A stretch of 64,000 nucleotides of DNA from Kitasatospora mediocidica KCTC 9733 (GTDB lineage: Bacteria > Actinomycetota > Actinomycetes > Streptomycetales > Streptomycetaceae), in assembly GCF_000744225.1 (NCBI RefSeq), contig NZ_JQLN01000007.1:620001-684000 (forward strand), in the 5' to 3' direction. Within the stretch, counting starts at the first letter, position 1; the number at the start of each line of letters is the position of its first letter. Made by a program: the position numbers and the translations under genes. Of this stretch, positions 1-9,455 are shown piece by piece. Below the pieces are notes generated by a model, which was given only the letters and a program-made list of their open reading frames with translations, searched no databases and was not told the origin of the DNA.

Positions 1-1455
1 GCGGTCTCGCCGAACTTCGGCCTGGTCGACGTTCCGAGCCCGGCCGCCGGTACCTGGACCGGGATCCTCTACACCCCGGCCGGCACCGCCGGCTTCACCG
101 GCCCGGTCCAGCTGGACACCGCGACCCAGCGCGCGGTCCCGGCCGGCCAGGTCAGCCCGCAGGTCACCACCCTGGCCCCCGGCCAGAGCAAGACCCTGCA
201 CGTGCAGCTCACCACCCCGGCGAGCAGCGGTGACGCCGCCCAGTCGATCGTCGTGTCGAGCTCGAACGGCTACACCACCAGCGTGCCGGTCATCCTGCGC
301 AGCCTGGTCGACACCTCGAACAACGGCGGCACCTTCACCGGTTCGATCACCGGTGGCAACGGCCGCGCCTCGTCGCCCGCGCAGAGCTTCACCTACGCGT
401 TCGACGTGCCGAAGGGCAAGAAGGACATCCAGGTCGGCCTGACCCTGAGCAAGGACCCGAACCTGCTCCTCCAGGGCGCCCTGATCACGCCGAACGGCAC
501 CCCGGCGGACATCGAGTCCAACGGCTCGATCAACAACCAGGGCACCGTCACCAGCACGGGTCTCGGCGTCTCGACCACCGCGGTCAACCCCGCGGCCGGC
601 CGCTGGCGCTTCGTGGTGGTCGTGCTCAACCCGGTCTCCGGCTCCGAGCTCAGCCAGTCGTACACCGGCAAGATCGGCTTCGACCAGGACCAGGCCACCG
701 CGGCCGGCCTGCCGAACAGCACCTCCACCAAGCTGAAGGCCGGTCAGCCGACCGCGCTGACGGTGCAGTACACCAACAACACCGGTGCCACCCAGCAGGT
801 CCAGGCGGACGGCCGACTGACCAACCTGGTCGACGTCCCGCTGGTCCCGTTCGGCACCTCGGGCACGGTGGCCCTGCCGCTGACCCCGACCTCCTCGGTC
901 CCCAACTTCATCGTGCCCCCGGGCACCACGAAGCTGACCGGCGTGGCCGCCTCCTCCACCAAGGCCCAGCTGGAGCTCTCCGGAACGGCCGGCTCGCCGG
1001 ACCTCTTCGGTGACCTCAAGCAGGCCCAGGGCGGCAACACCATCTCGGTCGTGACCGACAACGGCAGCGCCTCGCAGCCGATCCTGTCGGGCTACTGGAG
1101 CACCTACGTCCAGCAGATCGGCCCGTTCACCAACGCCGGCGCCCCGGCGGGCACCGCGACGATCACCGCGACCGCCCACACCCAGGCGTTCGACACGGCG
1201 CTCACCTCGAGCACCGGTGACCCGTTCGCCGCCTCCTGGAACGCCACCGCCGCGCAGCCGACCCCCGTGGTCGTCGCGCCCGGTGCCACCGGCAGCCTGC
1301 AGGTCACCATCACGCCGACCGGCGCGAAGGGCAGCACCGTGCACGGCGTGCTGTACCTGGTCTCCGGCCCGGCCGGTACGGCCACCGCGAACAGCTTCCT
1401 CGGGACCACCGGTTCCGTGCTCGCCGCGATCCCGTACAGCTACACGGTGAACTAG
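1..1455 (+). CDS. Subtilisin-like (S8) secreted serine protease, C-terminal part
   Basis: The reading frame is open from the first base, so the start and catalytic domain lie outside the window. The 484 visible codons are rich in Thr, Ser, Gly and Pro and look like stacked beta-sandwich domains. The segment VNPAAGRWRFVVVVLNP is the usual form of the C-terminal domains following the catalytic unit in very long (about 1,100-residue) actinobacterial S8 proteases. No catalytic Asp, His or Ser motif is visible here, so the family call rests on the tail alone. A secreted adhesive protein without protease activity is the alternative. A strong hairpin follows the stop, so this is the end of a transcription unit. 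Confidence 0.6.
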   Translation, partial: AVSPNFGLVDVPSPAAGTWTGILYTPAGTAGFTGPVQLDTATQRAVPAGQVSPQVTTLAPGQSKTLHVQLTTPASSGDAAQSIVVSSSNGYTTSVPVILRSLVDTSNNGGTFTGSITGGNGRASSPAQSFTYAFDVPKGKKDIQVGLTLSKDPNLLLQGALITPNGTPADIESNGSINNQGTVTSTGLGVSTTAVNPAAGRWRFVVVVLNPVSGSELSQSYTGKIGFDQDQATAAGLPNSTSTKLKAGQPTALTVQYTNNTGATQQVQADGRLTNLVDVPLVPFGTSGTVALPLTPTSSVPNFIVPPGTTKLTGVAASSTKAQLELSGTAGSPDLFGDLKQAQGGNTISVVTDNGSASQPILSGYWSTYVQQIGPFTNAGAPAGTATITATAHTQAFDTALTSSTGDPFAASWNATAAQPTPVVVAPGATGSLQVTITPTGAKGSTVHGVLYLVSGPAGTATANSFLGTTGSVLAAIPYSYTVN

Positions 1456-1472
1456 TCACACCCCGCACAGAA

Positions 1473-1508
1473 GCCGAGGCCGTCCCGGGAGACCGGGGCG
1501 GCCTCGGC
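1473..1508 (+). terminator. Hairpin terminator after the protease gene
   Basis: A 10-bp perfect stem (GCCGAGGCCG / CGGCCTCGGC) begins 17 bases after the stop codon. There is no clear T run, as is common for streptomycete terminators. Confidence 0.7.
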
Positions 1509-1539
1509 CGCGTTCCGGCCCGCGTGACATCCTCACCTG

Positions 1540-2475
1540 ATGAACGCCGCTCCCCCGCCCACCGACGCCGCCCGCCGCAACCCGATCGGGGCACACGTCC
1601 CGGTCGCCGGACGCGGGCTGGTCGGCACCGGTCTCGCCTACGCGCGGGAGATCGGCGGCGAGGCGGTCCAGGTCTTCGTCGCCAACCCGCGCGGCTGGGC
1701 GACCCCCGCCGGGAACCCGGCCCAGGACGAAGCGTTCCGGGCCGCCTGCGCCGAGCAGTCGATCCCCGCCTACGTGCACGCGCCCTACCTGATCAACTTC
1801 GGCTCGGACAGCCCCGCCACCCGCGAGCGCTCCACCGCCTCGCTGCGCCACTCACTGCTGCGCGGCCACGCGATCGGCGCGCTGGGCGTCGTCGTGCACA
1901 CCGGCTCGGCCGTCGGCACCGCGCCGGACGGCGGCTCCCGCTACGCCGAGGCGATGGCCCAGGTCCGCGCGGACGTCCGCCCGTTGCTGGACGAACTGGA
2001 CGCGCTCGGCGAGGACGCCCCCTGGCTGCTGCTGGAGCCCACCGCCGGCCAGGGCCGCTCGCTCTGCTCCCGGCTGGAGGACCTCGCCGCATACGCCCAG
2101 GCGCTGGACCACCACCCGCGGGTCGGCGTCTGCCTCGACACCTGCCACGCCTTCGCCGCCGGGCACGACCTGGCCGCCCCCGGCGGGGTCGGCGCGGCGC
2201 TGGACGTGCTGGAGGCCTCGATGGGCCCCGGCCGGCTGCGGCTGATCCACGCCAACGACTCCAAGGACGTGGTAGGCGCCCGCAAGGACCGGCACGCCAA
2301 CATCGGCGACGGCCACATCGGCGCCGACCCCTTCGGCGAACTCTTCGCCCATCCGGCCACCGAGGGCGTCCCGTTGATCCTGGAGACCCCCGACCGCAGC
2401 GCCGCCGAGGGCTTCGGGCACGCCGCCGACGTCCGCCGTCTCAAGGAGCTGCGGGCGTCCGCCGCACTGCGCTGA
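1540..2475 (+). CDS. nfo: Deoxyribonuclease IV (AP endonuclease, Nfo family)
   Basis: This 311-residue protein is a TIM-barrel AP endonuclease that cuts DNA 5' of abasic sites in base excision repair. The trinuclear zinc ligands of the family can be followed in order: His in YVHAPYLINF (about residue 80), His in VVVHTGS, Glu in LLLEPTAG, Asp and His in CLDTCHAF, His in LIHANDS, Asp and His in KDRHANIG, and Glu in LILETPD. Length is slightly above that of E. coli Nfo because of a short N-terminal extension. The ATG at 1540 leaves about 30 bases after the upstream hairpin. A start-proximal Shine-Dalgarno is weak, so the exact start is less certain than the identity. Confidence 0.9.
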   Translation: MNAAPPPTDAARRNPIGAHVPVAGRGLVGTGLAYAREIGGEAVQVFVANPRGWATPAGNPAQDEAFRAACAEQSIPAYVHAPYLINFGSDSPATRERSTASLRHSLLRGHAIGALGVVVHTGSAVGTAPDGGSRYAEAMAQVRADVRPLLDELDALGEDAPWLLLEPTAGQGRSLCSRLEDLAAYAQALDHHPRVGVCLDTCHAFAAGHDLAAPGGVGAALDVLEASMGPGRLRLIHANDSKDVVGARKDRHANIGDGHIGADPFGELFAHPATEGVPLILETPDRSAAEGFGHAADVRRLKELRASAALR

Positions 2476-2551
2476 CCGGCGGATGCGGGAAGACCGTCCG
2501 GGTGGAACAGTGGAACGCGGAATGTGCCGGACAGACCCCTAGGGGGCACCT

Positions 2552-4660
2552 GTGAGCCCGATCCGCAACCTCGCCGCGTTGCCGTGCGGACACCGCAGCA
2601 AGTGGGTCGTCCTCGTGATCTGGCTGGTCCTGGTGGCGGCGGCCGGGCCGCTGGCCGGCAAGCTGATGGGCGCCGAGAACAACCAGGCCTCCAGCTGGCT
2701 GCCCCGCAACGCCGAGTCCACCCAGGTGGTCAACGCCCAGCAGGCCTTCCAGCCGGTGATGACCGCGCAGGCCGTGGTGGTCTACGAGGCGCCCGGCGGG
2801 ATCACCCCCGCCGACCACGCCAAGGCGGTCCAGGACGCGGCCGCGTTCGCCACCGCCCCGCACGTGGTCGCCCCGGTCATCGGGCCGGAGGCCTCGGCGG
2901 ACGGCAAGGCCCTGCAGACCGTGGTCCCGGTCGAGGTCGGCACCAACGGCTGGAACAACCTCAAGCCCGCCGTCGACAGCATGCGCGCCACCGCGACGGC
3001 CGGCAGCCAGGGGATGGCCGTGCACGTCACCGGCCCGGCCGGGGTCGGCGCCGACCAGGCCGCCGCGTTCTCCGGCATCGACGGCACCCTGCTGTTCGGC
3101 ACGGTCGGCGTGGTGATCGTGCTCCTGCTGCTGACCTACCGCAGCCCGGTGCTCTGGGCGCTGCCGCTGCTCTCGGCCGGCGTCGCGCTGATCACCGCGG
3201 AGGCGCTGATCTACCTGCTCGCCAAGCACGCCGGGCTGACCGTCAACGCGCAGAGCGCGGGCATCCTGATCGTCCTGGTGCTGGGCGCCGGGACGGACTA
3301 CGCCCTGCTGATCACCGCCCGCTACCGCGAGGAGCTGCGCCGTCACGAGGACCGGCACGAGGCGATGGCGTTCGCCCTGCACCGGGCCGGACCGGCGATC
3401 CTGGCGAGCTCCGCGACGGTGGTCGCGTCGATGCTCTGCCTGCTGGTCGCCGAGATGAACTCGACCCGCGGACTCGGCCCGGTCTGCGCGATCGGCGTGC
3501 TGGTCGCGCTGCTGGCGATGCTGACCCTGCTGCCGGCGCTGCTGGTGATCATGGGCCGCTGGGTGTTCTGGCCGGTCAAGCCGGCGTTCGGGAGCGCCGA
3601 GCCGACCCGCACCGGGCGCTGGGCGCACGTGGGTGCCTGGATCAGCCGCCGCCCGCGCAAGGTCTGGATCGGCACCGCTCTGGCGCTGGCCGCATGCAGC
3701 GTGGGCCTGGTCGCTCTGAACGCCAACGGGCTGAGCACGGCCGGGAGTTTCACCGGCAAGCCGGACTCGGTGGTCGGACAGCAGGTGCTGGACGCGCACT
3801 TCCCCGGCGGCACCGGTGCGCCGCTGGTACTGATCAGCACGGCCGCCGGCGCCGACGCCGTGCGGACCGCCACCCAGAACACCGCCGGGATCGCGAGCAC
3901 CACCGTGCCCGTCCTGAAGAACGGCCTCGGCTACCTCCAGGCCACCCCGACCGATCCACCCGACAGCCAGGCCGCCAAGAACACCGTGGACCGGGTGCGC
4001 ACCGCCGTGCACGCCGTCCCGAACGCCGACGCCAAGGTCGGCGGCAGCACCGCGGTGATCCTGGACGCCGGGCGGGCGGCCGCGCACGACAACAAGGTGG
4101 TCATCCCGCTGGTGCTCGCCGTGGTGATGATCATCCTGGCGGCCCTGCTGCGGGCCGTGGTCGCCCCGCTGGTACTGATCGCCACCGTGGTGCTCTCCTA
4201 CGCGGCGGCGCTGGGCATCAGCGCGTTCGTCTTCAAGTACGTCTTCCACTTCGAGGGCCAGGACCAGGCGTTCCCGCTCTTCGTCTTCGTCTTCCTGGTG
4301 GCCCTCGGCATCGACTACAACATCTTCCTGATGACCCGGGTGCGCGAGGAGTCCACCCACCGCGGCACCCGTGCGGGCGCGGTGGCCGGTCTGGCCGCCA
4401 CCGGCGGCGTGATCACCTCGGCCGGACTGATCCTGGCCAGTACCTTCGCCGTCCTCGGCACCCTGCCGGTGGTCGCCTTCGCGGAGATCGGCTTCGCGGT
4501 CGCCCTGGGCGTCCTGCTGGACACCCTGGTGGTGCGGTCCGTGCTGGTCACCGCCCTGACCATCGACCTGAGCGGCCGCATCTGGTGGCCCAGCGCGCTC
4601 TCCCGCAGACCGGCCGCCGCGCCCGAGAGCTATCCGGCGGCCGGTGTGCGGCCGAGGTAG
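2552..4660 (+). CDS. MMPL-family (RND superfamily) membrane transporter
   Basis: A 702-residue polytopic protein with the duplicated MMPL layout: one N-terminal TM helix, a soluble extracytoplasmic domain, five or six helices, then the whole pattern again. The paired intramembrane motifs GAGTDYALLITARYREEL (first half) and LGIDYNIFLMTRVREE (second half) carry the Asp-Tyr residues used for proton coupling. MMPL proteins export lipids, siderophores or drugs; the substrate cannot be read from sequence. The GTG start is preceded by AGGGGG at correct spacing. The 3' end overlaps the convergent gene by 31 bases, so the two transcripts are mutually antisense at their ends. Confidence 0.88.
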   Translation: MSPIRNLAALPCGHRSKWVVLVIWLVLVAAAGPLAGKLMGAENNQASSWLPRNAESTQVVNAQQAFQPVMTAQAVVVYEAPGGITPADHAKAVQDAAAFATAPHVVAPVIGPEASADGKALQTVVPVEVGTNGWNNLKPAVDSMRATATAGSQGMAVHVTGPAGVGADQAAAFSGIDGTLLFGTVGVVIVLLLLTYRSPVLWALPLLSAGVALITAEALIYLLAKHAGLTVNAQSAGILIVLVLGAGTDYALLITARYREELRRHEDRHEAMAFALHRAGPAILASSATVVASMLCLLVAEMNSTRGLGPVCAIGVLVALLAMLTLLPALLVIMGRWVFWPVKPAFGSAEPTRTGRWAHVGAWISRRPRKVWIGTALALAACSVGLVALNANGLSTAGSFTGKPDSVVGQQVLDAHFPGGTGAPLVLISTAAGADAVRTATQNTAGIASTTVPVLKNGLGYLQATPTDPPDSQAAKNTVDRVRTAVHAVPNADAKVGGSTAVILDAGRAAAHDNKVVIPLVLAVVMIILAALLRAVVAPLVLIATVVLSYAAALGISAFVFKYVFHFEGQDQAFPLFVFVFLVALGIDYNIFLMTRVREESTHRGTRAGAVAGLAATGGVITSAGLILASTFAVLGTLPVVAFAEIGFAVALGVLLDTLVVRSVLVTALTIDLSGRIWWPSALSRRPAAAPESYPAAGVRPR

Positions 4661-5352
4661 ACGGTGTTGGTCGAGGTGCGCTCCTGCAGCGGGTTGTCGA
4701 AGGTGACGACCTCGGCCCGCACCTCGGCGAAGCTCTGCGCGAAGGACGCCATGAACTCCTCGTCCGGCGGGTCGTTCGACCAGAGCGCGAACACCCCGCC
4801 CGGGTGCAGCCGTTCGTGCAGCCGCCGCAGCCCCGCCGGCTGGTAGAACCCGGCGTTGCCCGGGTGCAGGAAGTGCCGCGGCGAGTGGTCGATGTCGACG
4901 ATGACCGCGTGGAACCGGCGGCCGGGCGTCGCCGGGTCCAGGCCCCCGGGCGAGCCGACCATGGCGAAGAAGTCGCCCTGCACCAGCCGGCACCGCGGGT
5001 CCGCGGCCACCCCGCCGGGCAGCAGCCCGCGCTGGTGCCACTCGATCACCTCGCCGAGCGCGTCGACCACCACCAGCGAGGCCACGTCCGCACTCTCCAG
5101 CACGGACAGCGCCGTACACCCGAGCCCGAGCCCGCCGACCACCACGTCGAGGCCGGTGCCGCCCGTCAGCTCGGCCAGCGCGAGGTGCGCCAACTCCTCC
5201 TCGGCGACGGTGAACAGACTCGACATCAGAAACTCTTCGTTCAACTTGATCTCGTACACGTCCCGGCCGACCCCGGGATACCACCGCCGACGCAGCACGA
5301 GCTCACCGAGCGACGTCTGCCGCCAGTCCAGCTCCTCGAAACGGGCACTCAC
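4630..5352 (-). CDS. Spermidine-synthase-like class I methyltransferase fold protein
   Basis: A 240-residue protein with the Rossmann nucleotide-binding pattern of spermidine synthases: VVVGGLGLGCTALSVLE is motif I, followed by VVVDALGEVIEWHQ and then an FHAVIVDIDHSP strand with acidic residues. Family members transfer aminopropyl groups or are orphan methyltransferase-like proteins; this short form lacks an obvious speD or speE partner nearby, so the polyamine role is not established. It starts at GTG 5352, with GGAG about eight bases upstream. It lies downstream of the NRPS gene on the same strand, separated by 148 bases, and its last codons overlap the MMPL gene on the opposite strand. Confidence 0.7.
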   Translation of the reverse strand: MSARFEELDWRQTSLGELVLRRRWYPGVGRDVYEIKLNEEFLMSSLFTVAEEELAHLALAELTGGTGLDVVVGGLGLGCTALSVLESADVASLVVVDALGEVIEWHQRGLLPGGVAADPRCRLVQGDFFAMVGSPGGLDPATPGRRFHAVIVDIDHSPRHFLHPGNAGFYQPAGLRRLHERLHPGGVFALWSNDPPDEEFMASFAQSFAEVRAEVVTFDNPLQERTSTNTVYLGRTPAAG

Positions 5353-5500
5353 CTGGGGGTTCTCCGATCACTGCTGCCGACGGTCCGTGATCACGAAGTG
5401 TGGCACGAACGCGGCCGGGAACGGATCGGGAACGGAGGGTGAGGGTGTGGCCGGATCGAGGCGGCAACGATCCCCACCGGGCAGCCGGAGAGGGCACCGC

Positions 5501-8500
5501 TCAACCTGACGGCGCCTCCAGACCGGCTCGGGCCCGCCGGGCCAGATGGGCTACTCGGGTCAGGGTGGGGTCACGGAGGAGCCAGGCCAGCTGGCCCATG
5601 AAGGCCTTCTCCTGATCGGGCGCCGTCAGCACCTCACGGCAGACGCCGGCCAGCATCGAGAGCAGCGTCATCGAGTCCCCGCCCAGGCGGTGGAAGTCGG
5701 CGCTCCCGTCGAGCCGCGAGCGCGGCACACCGAGGGCGCGGGCCCAGATCAGCGCAACCGCCTCCTCGACCGCGTCCACCGGTGCCGCCGCCTGCGTCCC
5801 GGCGTCCGCGGCGGAGCCGTCATCGGGGCCTTGCGGGTCGGCGGCGAAGGGATCGGGCAGGGCGCGGGTGTCGATCTTGCCGCTCACGGTGTAGGGCAGC
5901 TCCGCCAGCACGAACACGGCCGCGGGCACCAGGTACGAGGGCAGCCGGGCGGCCAGGTGGGTGATCAGCTCCTCCCCGCCGACGGCCGGGTCGGCCAACA
6001 CATAACCGTAGAGCGCCTTCGCCGTACGGCCGGGGCGCGCCCTGGCGATCACCACGGCCCGGTCCACGGCGGGATGCGCCTCCAGCGCCTGGGCCACCTC
6101 CGCCGGCTCCACCCGGTGACCGCGCACCTTGACCTGGTCGTCGATCCGCCCGACGCACTCCAGCTCGCCCGAGGGCAGCAGGCGGACCAGGTCGCCGGTG
6201 CGGTAGACCCGGGTGCCGTCGGCCAGGTGGACGAAGCGCTCGCGGTTGAGCTCGGGTCGGCCGAGGTAGCCGCGGGCGAGCTGCGCGCCGCCCAGGTACA
6301 GCTCGCCGATCTCGCCGGGGGCGACGAACCGCAGGTGCTCGTCGAGCAGGTGGGCGGTGGTGTTGTCGGCCGGCCGGCCGATCGGCACGACCGCACCGGC
6401 GTCACGTTGCGGGTCGAAGGTGTGCGCGCTGCAGCCGATGGTCGCCTCGGTCGGCCCGTACTCGTTGATGATCCGGCAGTCGGGCCCGAACATCTGCTGG
6501 GCCCGGGCGGCGACCTCCACCCGCAGCTGCTCACCGATCACCACCACCGTGCGGTAGCCGGTGGGCGTCAGGTCCAGCCGGCCGATCAGGTCGAGGTGGG
6601 AGGGCGTCAGGTTCAGGGTGTTGGCGCCCGACTGCTGCAACAGGTCTCTCAGCGACAGGTGGTTGGGCTCCTCGCGCAGCAGGATCACCTCGCCGCCGGC
6701 CAGCAGCGGCAGGAAGACCGAGGTGCCCGACACGTCGAAGGAGGGCGAGGTGATCAGCGGCAGGCGGGTGTCGGCGTCCACCTCGAAGGCGCGGGTGGCC
6801 CAGTGCACGTAGTTGGCCAGGCTGCGGTGCTCGATCTGCACGCCCTTGGGTCTGCCGGTCGATCCCGAGGTGTAGATGACGTAGACGGGATCCGCCGGGT
6901 CGACCGCCGCGTCCTGGAAGCCGGCGGGGGCCGCGCCGTCCAGGGCCAACTCGTCCAGCAGCAGTGGTCGGCAGCCCTCGGGCAGGCACTCGCGCTGGTC
7001 GTGGGGACGCTCCAGCAGGCAGAAGCCGCTCCCGGCGTCCGCCAGCAGGTCGGCGATCCGGGCGTCGGGGTGCCGGGCGTCCAGCGGCAGATAGCAGGCC
7101 CCCGCCCGCAGCACCCCCCACAGTCCGGCCAGCGCAGCCACCGTACGGCCCGCCAGCAGGCCGACCACCGTGCCGGGGCCCACCCCCTGGCGGCGCAGCT
7201 CGGCGGCCACCCGGTCCGCCCGGCGGCTCAACTCGGCGTAGGTCACCTTGCCTTCGGGTCCGCTGAGCGCGATCCGGTCCGGGGTGCGTTCGACCTGCTC
7301 GCGGAAGAGCTCGACCACCGAGCGGTCGGACGGCAGCGCCCGCTCGGTGCGGTTGCCCTCCCACTGGCGGTGCACGAGCGGGGACAGCGCGTCCGCGATG
7401 GTCTCCAACAGGCCCTCGACGCGGTCGGCCATGCCGGGCTCGTCGTGCCAGGCGACGGTGACCTCGGTGCGGCCGGCGCGCTCCATCAGGTCGATCTCGG
7501 GCGGCCCGCCGGGGCTGCTGCCACCCAGCGCGTAGGAGGCGCCGGCCCGGAAGTCCTCGGTGGACAACTCGGCGAGTTCGATGCCGCCCAGTTGCGAGAG
7601 GTAGCCGCTGCCGAAGTAGCGGCGCTTGCGCCAGGCGGAGCGTTCGATCCCCGCGTTGAGCATCCGCAGCACCGGCAGCGGCATCCGCAGCAGCCAGGGG
7701 GCGAGCGGCAGCGCCAGCTCCTCGCGCCCGGCCAGCGAGCCGAGCAGCCGCTGGTGCACCTGCTGCCAGTCCTCCCCCGCCGCGACGTCGACCTGCAGCG
7801 AGTGGGCCAGCATGGCGGTCGAGCGCAGGTCCGGTTCATGGCGCCGCAGGTCGACCGGGACGAAGAACCGGCCGCTGCCGGACTCGGTGGTCGCGGCCAG
7901 CGCGGCGGCCACCTTGGCCACTGCCGCCGGGTGGCGGCCGTCGATCGTGCGGCGGCGCCAGAGCAGGTGGGGCAGGTTCGGCGTCGGGTCGCCCAGCAGC
8001 GAGGGCCATTCCTGCGGGGAGACGGGCGCGGTCGGCAGCTCGTGACCGGCGACGCGCTCGACCAGTTCGTGATGGTTGACGGTGGCCCGGTAGCCCACCG
8101 GCGGCTCCCCGCGCAGCACGCGGAAGACGTCGGCGGCCCACAGCATCAGGCCGCGGGCATCGGTGACGCCGTGGAAGGCGCGGAACACCAGCGCGGTCGG
8201 CGTGCCGGGGATCAGCACCACCTCACAGGTCGGGCCGCCACCGTGCAGCGGGCGGTGCAGGGCGGGGTTGTCGAAGCGCTCGAAGTCGAAGCTCCCGGCC
8301 TCCAGGACATGCAGCGCGGGTGCGACGCCGCTGTCGACCCACTGCCGGCCCGCACGGATCAGCCGCATGCCCGGGGACGCCGCGGCCGCGACGGCCATCG
8401 CCTCGGCGAGTTCGTCCGCCGAAAGGACTCCGTCCCCCTCCACCACGTGCTGGACGACACTCGACGCCGGCCGCAGGCTCAGGAAGGCCCACTCCATGGG

Positions 8501-8590
8501 CGTCATGACTCGCTTGTACCGCTGTCGGCCAGGGGAAGTGCTCAGCGCCGGCGCGGAGGGGGAGCGTTGACTGTTCGGTTGGGTACTCAC
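5501..8590 (-). CDS. Single-module nonribosomal peptide synthetase (C-A-T)
   Basis: About 1,029 residues from GTG 8590; ATG 8506 (1,001 residues) is an equally possible start. Residues 29-430 are a condensation-like acyltransferase domain with FHGVTDARG in place of HHxxxDG (second His and Asp kept). The adenylation domain follows, with YTSGSTGRPKG, INEYGPTEATIG, YRTGDLVR and the C-terminal Lys in VSGKID. A carrier domain ends the protein with LGGDSMTL, whose Ser takes the phosphopantetheine. There is no thioesterase or reductase. Aligned by eye with GrsA, the specificity pocket reads D, V, T, N, V, I, E, I, G, K, which I cannot assign to an amino acid. No other biosynthetic gene is intact nearby, so this may be an orphan; a PKS fragment lies just upstream. 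Confidence 0.88.
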   Translation of the reverse strand: MSTQPNSQRSPSAPALSTSPGRQRYKRVMTPMEWAFLSLRPASSVVQHVVEGDGVLSADELAEAMAVAAAASPGMRLIRAGRQWVDSGVAPALHVLEAGSFDFERFDNPALHRPLHGGGPTCEVVLIPGTPTALVFRAFHGVTDARGLMLWAADVFRVLRGEPPVGYRATVNHHELVERVAGHELPTAPVSPQEWPSLLGDPTPNLPHLLWRRRTIDGRHPAAVAKVAAALAATTESGSGRFFVPVDLRRHEPDLRSTAMLAHSLQVDVAAGEDWQQVHQRLLGSLAGREELALPLAPWLLRMPLPVLRMLNAGIERSAWRKRRYFGSGYLSQLGGIELAELSTEDFRAGASYALGGSSPGGPPEIDLMERAGRTEVTVAWHDEPGMADRVEGLLETIADALSPLVHRQWEGNRTERALPSDRSVVELFREQVERTPDRIALSGPEGKVTYAELSRRADRVAAELRRQGVGPGTVVGLLAGRTVAALAGLWGVLRAGACYLPLDARHPDARIADLLADAGSGFCLLERPHDQRECLPEGCRPLLLDELALDGAAPAGFQDAAVDPADPVYVIYTSGSTGRPKGVQIEHRSLANYVHWATRAFEVDADTRLPLITSPSFDVSGTSVFLPLLAGGEVILLREEPNHLSLRDLLQQSGANTLNLTPSHLDLIGRLDLTPTGYRTVVVIGEQLRVEVAARAQQMFGPDCRIINEYGPTEATIGCSAHTFDPQRDAGAVVPIGRPADNTTAHLLDEHLRFVAPGEIGELYLGGAQLARGYLGRPELNRERFVHLADGTRVYRTGDLVRLLPSGELECVGRIDDQVKVRGHRVEPAEVAQALEAHPAVDRAVVIARARPGRTAKALYGYVLADPAVGGEELITHLAARLPSYLVPAAVFVLAELPYTVSGKIDTRALPDPFAADPQGPDDGSAADAGTQAAAPVDAVEEAVALIWARALGVPRSRLDGSADFHRLGGDSMTLLSMLAGVCREVLTAPDQEKAFMGQLAWLLRDPTLTRVAHLARRARAGLEAPSG

Positions 8591-8657
8591 CGTGATCGCA
8601 ATCTCTGTGTGCCGTTCGGCGAAAGGGCGCCCTGCGAGGTGATCGGGCGCGAAGTCA

Positions 8658-9075
8658 TCAAGACGGGGAAGGCGGCCGGGGCAGCGAGCCTGCCCAGCGT
8701 CGCCTCCACCGGGCCGCCAGGGTGCCGCGCAGCTCGCCATCGGAAACCGGGGTCGCACTGAACGCCGCCTCCAGCCGGTCGAGTTCGGCCGGTAGAGGCT
8801 GAACGGCGGCGGTCGGGGCCGGGGCGATCTCGACAGAGCTGCTCGGGCAAGTGCTCCTCGCCGGGGAACCGGCAGGCCATCGCGACGGTGGCGATCGGCT
8901 CGTCGTCGGCGGAGCCGAGCGGCTGCACCGCGCCGTCGTCGGTGGCCAGGCCCAGCAGCTCCGCGCGCAGGTGCCGGGCCGGCGAGGTGGCGGTGGGGCG
9001 GTCGAAGACCAGGGTGACCGGCAGGCACAGCCCGGCCGCCGCGGCGAGTCGCTGCCGCCAGGACGTCAGCACGTC
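8658..9075 (-). pseudogene. Type I PKS remnant (ACP end, KS start and C-terminal linker, frameshifted)
   Basis: Reading down from 9075, one frame gives DVLTSWRQRLAAAAGL, then LPVTLVFDRPT and ARHLRAELLG, the second half of an acyl carrier domain. The position of the phosphopantetheine Ser (normally DSLT) reads DVLT. After a short linker the same frame gives IATVAMACRFPGE, the first strand of a ketosynthase. It then breaks: a different frame carries PAELDRLEAAF and ELRGTLAARW, the helical tail found at the C-terminus of modular PKS proteins, ending at a TGA at 8658. So KS, AT and reductive domains are missing between the pieces. It cannot encode a working PKS and ends 68 bases upstream of the NRPS start. 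Confidence 0.75.
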
Positions 9076-9455
9076 GGAATTCCCAGCGCCCGTATCGTCC
9101 GGCTCCGAAATGAGACCCTCCGAATGGGTCATCATCGCGAGCTCCACCCCCCAGCAGACGGTATTCAAACCATCGGCCAGTCTGCCAGGACGGGTGAACA
9201 GCAGAAACCCCTACGCCCCCCGGCCACCCCTACCCAACCCCAGGGTGCCCCCTGACGGAATCCCTGGTGGCGCTGGGTAGTTCGCCACGTTCTGATGATG
9301 ACTCGGCCGAGTGTCGGGCACGGCAACGGAGCCCCGGCATACCCGTCCTGCCCGCCGGGGTCGACGCGCACAACTCGCAGCACTCACGGTGCTGACTCGC
9401 TGGATCAGAGCAGCGCTCGACCTCCGCCGCTCGGATCTCGGGCTGACGGCCCGAA
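9076..9455. other. 380-base interval with no recognisable gene
   Basis: Lies between the PKS and MOSC remnants. I find no frame with a recognisable domain, no tRNA and no mobile-element end. It may hold further decayed 3' sequence of the MOSC gene (the expected C-terminal half is absent) or of the PKS. Confidence 0.5.

Noticed and set aside
2441..5284. A 947-codon open frame antisense to the MMPL gene
   Set aside because: High-GC antisense shadow: composition dominated by Arg, Gly, His and Asp with no domain, and it covers a well-supported transporter on the other strand.
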